Shown piece after piece: positions 58,796 to 64,000 of a DNA stretch of 64,000 nucleotides (positions are counted from its first letter, which is position 1; the number at the start of each line of letters is the position of its first letter). Location of the stretch: positions 248,001 to 312,000 of the forward strand of contig CANLWS010000002.1 in the NCBI GenBank assembly GCA_947494925.1. Reading direction: 5' to 3'. This DNA is from an uncultured Alteromonadaceae bacterium. GTDB taxonomy: Bacteria; Pseudomonadota; Gammaproteobacteria; Enterobacterales; Alteromonadaceae. Position numbers and translations under genes: made by a program. The notes under the pieces are model-generated. The model was not told where the DNA came from and did no database searches. It saw only the letters and a program-made list of their open reading frames with translations.

Positions 58796-59398
58796 ATGCG
58801 CCTTCATTCCGGGATAGTCCTCCTTGTTATATTGTTTTTAAGCGCCTGCGCAGCTCCTCCACCATCTCCTGAAAACATAGAGATAAGCGGGCACCAGGCC
58901 AAATTGACCGAATTCGTCAATTGGAAAATTCGTGGACGTCTGGCTTTTAAAAGTGAAACAGAAAAATTCAGTACTTACATGAATTGGCAACAATCGGAGG
59001 ATGCGTTTGAATTGAAGCTCTCTTCAACGCTTGGCATTACGCTTCTGGAAATGCAAAGCGATGAGAATATCACCAAGCTTGAAGCGGATGATAAAAAGTA
59101 TCAAGGTCTAAACGCAAGCCAACTCATCAAGCGAGTCACTGGATGGAATATACCCATGACTAGCCTGCCACTTTGGATAAAAGGTCAAGTCGAACCTTCT
59201 GATCAAGTTGAATGGAACGATAATGGGCTTGTTCAGCAACTTATTCCCGTATGTTTTGATTGTGGTCAATGGCAAATTTCCTTTTCCCGTTACAAGCAGC
59301 AAGGAGATCTGTGGTTGCCTCATCAGATAACTCTTCAGAATCAACAGCAAGTTGGAAATACCATTAAAATAAGAATTACATCATGGCAGAAAACTTAG
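58796..59398 (+). CDS. lolB: outer-membrane lipoprotein LolB
   Basis: 200 residues. Receives lipoproteins from LolA and inserts them into the outer membrane. Signal peptide with lipobox LSAC (Cys near 18), then the Lol half-barrel: NWKIRGRLAFKSETEKFSTY, LSSTLGITLLEMQ and the C-terminal PHQITLQNQQ. It overlaps ispE by 16 bases and diverges from hemA, as in E. coli. The LolB loop residue Leu lies in GITLLE. Confidence 0.92.
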   Translation: MRLHSGIVLLVILFLSACAAPPPSPENIEISGHQAKLTEFVNWKIRGRLAFKSETEKFSTYMNWQQSEDAFELKLSSTLGITLLEMQSDENITKLEADDKKYQGLNASQLIKRVTGWNIPMTSLPLWIKGQVEPSDQVEWNDNGLVQQLIPVCFDCGQWQISFSRYKQQGDLWLPHQITLQNQQQVGNTIKIRITSWQKT

Positions 59399-60252
59399 TT
59401 TGGTGGCCGAGCCCGGCCAAACTTAACCTGTTCTTACATATTACCGGGCGTTTGCCTAGTGGTTATCATCAGCTGCAAAGCCTGTTTCAACTCTTGGACT
59501 TTGGTGACGAGATTGCCTTTGAAGTTACCTCAACTGATAAGATTACCTTGATGACACCCATCCCAGGTGTCCCCGATGAAGACAATTTAATTATAAAAGC
59601 TGCAGAAATGCTCAAACAGTATTCAGGGGTAACCTCAGGATGCAAGATATGGTTGTCAAAAAAGCTCCCAATGGGAGGTGGTATCGGAGGAGGATCTTCC
59701 AATGCTGCAACAACATTGCTGGTTTTAAACGAACTGTGGGGGGGTAATCTGACGTTAGAGCAACTTTGTGACCTGGGATTGGAATTGGGTGCAGATGTTC
59801 CTATATTTGTCAGAGGTAAAACGGCTTTTGCGGAAGGTGTAGGGGAAAAAATTACGCCTGTAAAACTTGAAGACAAGACTTATCTGGTGGTTTTCCCTAA
59901 TTGTCACGTGTCTACTGCTGATATTTTTGCTGCACCTGAATTGCCCAGAAATACAGCTAAAATAGACTTTGCAGAGTATCATTTTGAAAAAACTCGCAAT
60001 GACTGCGAAAAAGTCGTCTTTGATCGCTATCCCAAAGTTGCAAATTTATTACACAGATTGTTAGAATACGCGCCGTCGAGAATGACTGGCACTGGCGCTT
60101 GTTTGTTCGCTGTTTTTGACAATGCAGAAAATGCTAAAAAGCTGATGGAAAAGCTACCAGATGATTGTAAGGCATTTATTGCCAATGGCGTGAACGTTTC
60201 GCCTTTGCACATGAAACTGGGATCGTTAATAAACGCTAAAGACAGTAACTAG
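59383..60252 (+). CDS. ispE: 4-diphosphocytidyl-2-C-methyl-D-erythritol kinase
   Basis: 289 residues. ATP-dependent kinase of the MEP isoprenoid pathway. GHMP-kinase fold: PSPAKLNLFLHITGR at the start, the glycine-rich ATP loop LPMGGGIGGGSSNAATTL (near 95-112) and the C-terminal MTGTGACLFAVF. Shows that this organism makes isoprenoids by MEP, which makes the HMG-CoA reductase elsewhere in the window notable. Overlaps lolB by 16 bases. A tRNA-Gln follows after 23 bases. Confidence 0.95.
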   Translation: MAENLVWWPSPAKLNLFLHITGRLPSGYHQLQSLFQLLDFGDEIAFEVTSTDKITLMTPIPGVPDEDNLIIKAAEMLKQYSGVTSGCKIWLSKKLPMGGGIGGGSSNAATTLLVLNELWGGNLTLEQLCDLGLELGADVPIFVRGKTAFAEGVGEKITPVKLEDKTYLVVFPNCHVSTADIFAAPELPRNTAKIDFAEYHFEKTRNDCEKVVFDRYPKVANLLHRLLEYAPSRMTGTGACLFAVFDNAENAKKLMEKLPDDCKAFIANGVNVSPLHMKLGSLINAKDSN

Positions 60253-60275
60253 ACTATGATTAATCATAATCTTGT

Positions 60276-60350
60276 TGGGGTATAGCCAAGCGGTAAGGCA
60301 GCGGGTTTTGATCCCGCCATTCGTTGGTTCAAATCCAGCTACCCCAGCCA
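60276..60350 (+). tRNA. tRNA-Gln(UUG)
   Basis: 75 bases with encoded CCA. Acceptor TGGGGTA pairs with TACCCCA. Anticodon stem GCGGG/CCCGC with the loop TTTTGAT, anticodon TTG at 60308-60310. It lies between ispE and prs, probably in the same transcript, since no separate promoter is evident. Confidence 0.97.
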
Positions 60351-60383
60351 CTTCAATTTTACATAGCACCGAGGATAATTCTT

Positions 60384-61331
60384 GTGCCGGACATGAAGCT
60401 TTTTGCTGGTAATGCAGTACCAGAACTCGCCCAGAAAGTTGCCGAACGACTTTATACTAAATTAGGCCACGCAAGTGTGGGCCGCTTCAGTGACGGAGAA
60501 ATCAGCGTCGAAATTCATGAAAACGTCCGTGGTTCGGACGTTTTTATTATCCAATCAACATGCGCACCGACTAATGACAACCTGATGGAACTTATCGTCA
60601 TGATTGATGCATTGCGTCGTGCTTCAGCCGGCAGGATAACGGCCGTCATTCCTTATTTTGGCTATGCCAGACAGGATAGACGGGTACGTTCTGCCCGTGT
60701 GCCAATTACAGCCAAGGTCGTCGCTGACTTTTTATCAAATGTCGGAGTGGATCGTGTGTTAACTATCGATCTGCATGCTGAGCAGATTCAGGGGTTCTTT
60801 GATGTTCCTGTGGACAATGCGTTTGGCACACCAATCCTGATGGATGACATGCGCAATCGTGATTTTGACAACCCTGTTGTTGTCTCACCTGATATTGGTG
60901 GCGTAGTACGTGCCCGAGCCATGGCTAAATTGCTGAATGATACTGACCTTGCGATTATCGATAAGCGTAGGCCGAAAGCCAATGTGGCTCAGGTCATGCA
61001 CATTATAGGTGACGTTCAGGATCGAGACTGCATCATAGTTGATGACATGATCGATACCGGTGGCACATTGGCCAAAGCAGCTGAGGCGCTCAAAGCTCAC
61101 GGCGCGAAAAACGTCTACGCCTATGCGACTCACGCTATTTTCTCCGGCAATGCTGCGCAAAACCTGAAAGACTCGGTCATTGACGAAATTATTGTGACTG
61201 ACAGTATTCCGCTTCAGCCAGAAATTGCGTGTATACCAAAGGTCAAGCAATTGACTTTATCTGACATGTTGGCAGAAGCAATACGTAGGGTCAGTAACGA
61301 AGAATCAATCTCAGCGATGTTTGAGTACTAG
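60384..61331 (+). CDS. prs: ribose-phosphate pyrophosphokinase
   Basis: 315 residues, exactly the E. coli length, from the GTG at 60384 ([10 protein letters not shown]). GAGG lies nine bases upstream. The frame runs further upstream into the tRNA and is not coding there. Makes PRPP from ribose-5-phosphate and ATP. The ATP-site [11 protein letters not shown], the metal-binding [11 protein letters not shown] and the PRPP loop [10 protein letters not shown] are intact. Its stop codon overlaps the first base of an interspersed repeat, and a strong terminator lies 115 bases downstream. Confidence 0.97.
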   Translation: MPDMKLFAGNAVPELAQKVAERLYTKLGHASVGRFSDGEISVEIHENVRGSDVFIIQSTCAPTNDNLMELIVMIDALRRASAGRITAVIPYFGYARQDRRVRSARVPITAKVVADFLSNVGVDRVLTIDLHAEQIQGFFDVPVDNAFGTPILMDDMRNRDFDNPVVVSPDIGGVVRARAMAKLLNDTDLAIIDKRRPKANVAQVMHIIGDVQDRDCIIVDDMIDTGGTLAKAAEALKAHGAKNVYAYATHAIFSGNAAQNLKDSVIDEIIVTDSIPLQPEIACIPKVKQLTLSDMLAEAIRRVSNEESISAMFEY

Positions 61332-61397
61332 GCGCAAATTCTACGAAGCGAATAGCCGAGCGGAGCGAGAACTGATTTCTGAGGAGATATTTGCGCC
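61331..61397 (+). repeat. CGAAGCG-type interspersed palindromic repeat
   Basis: Perfect 9-bp terminal inverted repeats GGCGCAAAT (61331-61339) and ATTTGCGCC (61389-61397) enclose GAAGCGAATAGCCGAGCGGA and ACTGATTTCTGAG. Same family as 20355-20419 and 9104-9156. A truncated second core (GGAGCGAAGCGACATCTGAT) follows at 61403-61423. Confidence 0.75.
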
Positions 61398-61445
61398 ATG
61401 CATGGAGCGAAGCGACATCTGATTTGTGGGAATACAAAAATTTTC

Positions 61446-61474
61446 AATGCGGCTTGCTAAAGCCGCATTTTTTA
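61446..61474 (+). terminator. rho-independent terminator of prs
   Basis: A 10-bp stem (61446-61455 with 61460-61469) has the loop GCTA, followed by TTTTATT. It lies after the repeat element downstream of prs. Confidence 0.92.
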
Positions 61475-61556
61475 TTCTTTTACACAAAATTTACCCTTTG
61501 ATTCTGTCAATCGTGAGTCCATCATGTTTGAATGAATTAATCGATAGTGTAAAAGA

Positions 61557-61985
61557 ATGACTATGAAAATCCTGTTAATAGTGATGACGACATTACTCGC
61601 CTCTTGCGCGCAAGACTCTACGGCTGATAAGGTCAATGAATCTGAATCAACAAAACTCCAGCCTGGTGCTGTGGCTCTAACGCCTCCTCCACCCTCTGAG
61701 AATGAATTAAAAGCGAGTAAACCTACGATGCTGACTTTGCGTGGAACTGTCGTTTATAAGAATCTTGAAGGCGGGTTCTTCGGTTTTGACGCAGACAACG
61801 GCAAGAAATACATGCCGAGCGGACTCAAAGAAAAATACCGACGTCCAGGACTGATTATCGAAGTGACCGGTGTGATTAATACTCAAATGGTGACATTTCA
61901 GCAATATGGTTCTGTGTTGATGGTTAAGTCAGTTAAAGTCATCGATGATTCAAAGGTTTCTAACAACAAGGGTGTTGAAATGTAA
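61557..61985 (+). CDS. lipoprotein of unknown function, 142 aa
   Basis: Signal peptide with lipobox LLASC (Cys near 17), then a Pro-rich linker (LTPPPPSENE, near 41-50) and a compact beta domain (about 58-130) with TLRGTVVYKNLEGGFFGFDA and IIEVTGVINTQM. The pattern suggests a small OB-like barrel on a lipid anchor. I do not recognise the family. An ATG two codons in (61563) is an equal start candidate. It sits alone between prs and the chemotaxis receptor. Confidence 0.7.
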   Translation: MTMKILLIVMTTLLASCAQDSTADKVNESESTKLQPGAVALTPPPPSENELKASKPTMLTLRGTVVYKNLEGGFFGFDADNGKKYMPSGLKEKYRRPGLIIEVTGVINTQMVTFQQYGSVLMVKSVKVIDDSKVSNNKGVEM

Positions 61986-62233
61986 GCTGTTAATTGGTTG
62001 TGACCTAAGCAGAAAGATAGGTACACCCCTTTGAATTTAACATTTTACTCCCTGTATTCATTGTCCCTCTCCCGTTGGTTTCAGAAAAACGCATAACTTA
62101 TTGTATTCAGTTCTGAAATCGATTTCCTGGAAGTCTGGTTTTACTCCTCTATCGAAGTCATCGACTCTGCTAGCTGAAACCCAACTATTTCTCAGCAATG
62201 CAGCTAGTCGCAAGATAAAAGGATAAAACCAAT

Positions 62234-63901
62234 TTGAACGCCCTGGAAAATCTAACTATTAACCAACGCTTAAATCTGGGTTTTGGCATTCTACTTCTAA
62301 TGCTAGTTACGCTTACAGTTCTCGGCATCCAAAAAGTTAATAATATTAGTCATGCACTAACTGACCTGACAGACGTCAACTCAGTTAAACAACGTCACGC
62401 CATCAATTACCGCGGCAGTGTTCATGACAGAGCAATTGCAGTCAGAGACGTTTCGCTCGCTACCTCACGGAGACAATTGGATAATTTCACTTCAGAAATA
62501 AGGGAGCTTGAACAATTCTATGTTGAATCCGAAGACGCTATGCAATCGATGATAAACAGCGGCATTACTTTTACCTCTGATGAATTGGTAATTTTGGATG
62601 AAATCCAACAAGTAAAACGGAAAACCTTACCGCTAATTCAAAACATTATTGAATTGAGAAGAGAACAGGAAATTCAACGTGCCAAACAACTCGTAATGGA
62701 AAAGGCTCGGCCTGCGTTTATCGAATGGCTAAGAGTGATAAATAAATTTATTGATTACCAGGAACAACAAAATAAGGTCACAACACAATTGGCACGCGGA
62801 GTCGCTGATGGCTTCCAGGAATTGATGATTGTGATAACTGCAATCGCAACTATCATCGGTTTCTTTATTGCCAGATTAATTGTAAAAAGTCTGCACAAAT
62901 CATTGGGTGGAGAGCTTGCAGTGGCCCAAAACACGCTATCTGAGATAGCGTTAGGAAATTTGGCTATTGAAGTAAGAACTATTCATTCAGGTAGCATGCT
63001 AGGCTCTCTGGCTGGCATGCAACGAACGCTGAGTGAAACCGTATCACGCATATTTACTGCTTCAGAAAAAATGTCATTGCAAACGCGAAGTGTTTCGGAA
63101 AGTTCGCAAACCGCGAACAGTGCAGCAGAAGCTCAAGCACTGCTCACTGAGGAAACAACAAAAAAGCTTGCAGTTATGCAGCAGCAATTAAGCGACGTTG
63201 CTGAAATAGCCAACAAGACCGAAGCAAACTCAATTCAAACCACCGAATATTCTAAAAATGGCCGGGAAGCAACAAGCCGAAGCGCCGACGAAATGGAAAG
63301 GATCGCTGAGACAGTCAATACGACGGTTGAACAAATCAAACAACTGGAATCAACCACAAAAGAGATTGGAAGTATCGTGAATGTTATCAGTAGCATTTCT
63401 GAGCAAACTAACTTATTGGCGCTAAACGCCGCTATTGAAGCGGCCCGGGCTGGTGAATCTGGGCGTGGTTTCGCGGTAGTCGCAGATGAAGTCAGGGAAT
63501 TGGCAAAACGCACGGGCGATGCAACAAATCAAATCGAAACAATTATCTGTGAAGTGCAAAAAGAGACTGCGGCTTCCGTAATCGCAATGGAAAAAACCCA
63601 GCCTTTAGTCGAAAGTGGGCAATCTCTGACGTCCCAGACACATAAACTGTTGGTAAAGATAGAACGTCAGGCACAAGCCTCGTTGACTAATGTGCAACAA
63701 GTATCCTCTGCTACCTCGCAACAGGTAGATACTATTCATGAACTGACGGAAGCTATGGAGGAAATCAGCCAAGGGTCTTCATCTTCCATAGGCGCTTTAC
63801 ATACTAGTCTCAACGCAATATCTGAATTGGACAAGCTGTCGGAAGAATTGAAACAAAGTGTTGGGTTTTTCCAACTTGCTGATAACGCAGCGCGGAACTA
63901 A
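62234..63901 (+). CDS. methyl-accepting chemotaxis protein
   Basis: 555 residues, TTG start (62234) with AGGA about ten bases upstream. Membrane helices at about 12-33 and 197-217 frame a periplasmic four-helix-bundle-like sensor of about 160 residues. A HAMP region and the cytoplasmic signalling coiled coil follow, with the invariant hairpin [20 protein letters not shown] and [20 protein letters not shown] (near 400-430). It signals to CheA/CheW. The C-terminus lacks a CheR-tethering NWETF-type pentapeptide. Ligand unknown. No chemotaxis genes are adjacent. Confidence 0.93.
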   Translation: MNALENLTINQRLNLGFGILLLMLVTLTVLGIQKVNNISHALTDLTDVNSVKQRHAINYRGSVHDRAIAVRDVSLATSRRQLDNFTSEIRELEQFYVESEDAMQSMINSGITFTSDELVILDEIQQVKRKTLPLIQNIIELRREQEIQRAKQLVMEKARPAFIEWLRVINKFIDYQEQQNKVTTQLARGVADGFQELMIVITAIATIIGFFIARLIVKSLHKSLGGELAVAQNTLSEIALGNLAIEVRTIHSGSMLGSLAGMQRTLSETVSRIFTASEKMSLQTRSVSESSQTANSAAEAQALLTEETTKKLAVMQQQLSDVAEIANKTEANSIQTTEYSKNGREATSRSADEMERIAETVNTTVEQIKQLESTTKEIGSIVNVISSISEQTNLLALNAAIEAARAGESGRGFAVVADEVRELAKRTGDATNQIETIICEVQKETAASVIAMEKTQPLVESGQSLTSQTHKLLVKIERQAQASLTNVQQVSSATSQQVDTIHELTEAMEEISQGSSSSIGALHTSLNAISELDKLSEELKQSVGFFQLADNAARN

Positions 63902-63957
63902 GTACCAGTGAAAGAACAGCGACTCGACAAACACTCTTAAATAGCGGAGGTTTTATC

Positions 63958-63986
63958 TTGTTTAGCTTCTGTAGTGATGTTAGAAT
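63958..63986 (+). promoter_or_regulatory. sigma-70 promoter candidate facing the right edge
   Basis: TTGTTT (63958-63963), a 17-base spacer and TAGAAT (63981-63986), followed by a GC-rich stretch. It would drive a gene beyond the window. Confidence 0.45.
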
Positions 63987-64000
63987 TCGCCGCCCTTTTT

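Noticed and set aside
60324..60383. Upstream extension of prs
   Set aside because: It runs through the 3' half of tRNA-Gln. The GTG at 60384 gives the exact family length.

Overview
The window is chromosomal DNA of a gammaproteobacterium, most likely a marine member of the Alteromonadales (Alteromonadaceae-like). The evidence is the set of housekeeping proteins, which align closely from memory with Escherichia coli homologues, several gammaproteobacterial gene orders (thrS-infC-rpmI-rplT, pheS-pheT-ihfA, seqA-pgm, gcvA-ygdD-rlmM, hemA-prfA-prmC-sirB2-sirB1-kdsA, lolB-ispE-prs), and small families common in that order (DUF2897, DUF3080, CPXCG, SirB1/SirB2). No prophage, integrase, transposase, CRISPR array or rRNA operon is visible.

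Layout. 1-4.9 kb: a CPBP membrane protein, a secreted unknown, then pheS-pheT-ihfA on the minus strand. 5.2-8.6 kb: an accessory block of secreted or membrane unknowns that separates pheS from rplT, followed by about 0.6 kb of interspersed repeats. 9.2-12.4 kb: the minus-strand thrS-infC-rpmI-rplT operon, with an AUU start on infC. 12.6-16.6 kb: plus-strand START-domain, fructosamine-kinase-like, pteridine reductase, CPXCG and DUF3080 genes. 16.7-18.3 kb: a TMEM175-like protein and a periplasmic binding protein. 18.5-20.1 kb: class I HMG-CoA reductase with an FNR-type box upstream. 20.3-23.0 kb: tRNA-Val(GAC), a 114-bp direct repeat, a decayed gene fragment, and a DUF2892 plus GGDEF-EAL pair.

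23.3-30.8 kb: a cytidylyltransferase/CDP-alcohol phosphotransferase pair, a fused double solute-binding protein, a MipA/OmpV outer-membrane protein, an exported Gfo/Idh/MocA-like protein with a patatin, and a VOC protein. 31.0-35.1 kb: an ACT-domain gene coupled to an EIIA-Glc-like protein that lacks both catalytic histidines, then arsC-like, dapE, M15 peptidase, DUF2897 and formyltransferase genes joined mostly by 4-bp overlaps. 35.1-43.6 kb: ybjQ, HIT, astE, a degenerate GGDEF/EAL protein, glgP, and seqA-pgm. 43.8-50.7 kb: MoxR-DUF58-TgpA (plus strand) facing gcvA-hydrolase-ygdD-rlmM (minus strand). 50.9-61.3 kb: kdsA, sirB1, sirB2, an HD-GYP response regulator, prmC, prfA and hemA (minus strand), diverging from lolB-ispE-tRNA-Gln-prs. 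61.5-64 kb: a lipoprotein, a chemotaxis receptor, and a promoter facing the right edge.

Functionally the window is mostly core translation (PheRS, ThrRS, IF3, L35, L20, RF1, PrmC, two tRNAs), precursor synthesis (PRPP, ALA, KDO, lysine/DAP, isoprenoid IspE), glycogen use (GlgP and Pgm) and c-di-GMP turnover (three proteins). The least ordinary points are the histidine-less EIIA, the FNR-type site in front of HMG-CoA reductase in a genome that also has the MEP pathway, the fused binding protein, the secreted-protein block between rplT and pheS, and a dispersed palindromic repeat family. I saw no single obviously new multi-gene system. The best candidates are listed as findings with their limits. 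All homology calls are from memory of families, and no database search was run.
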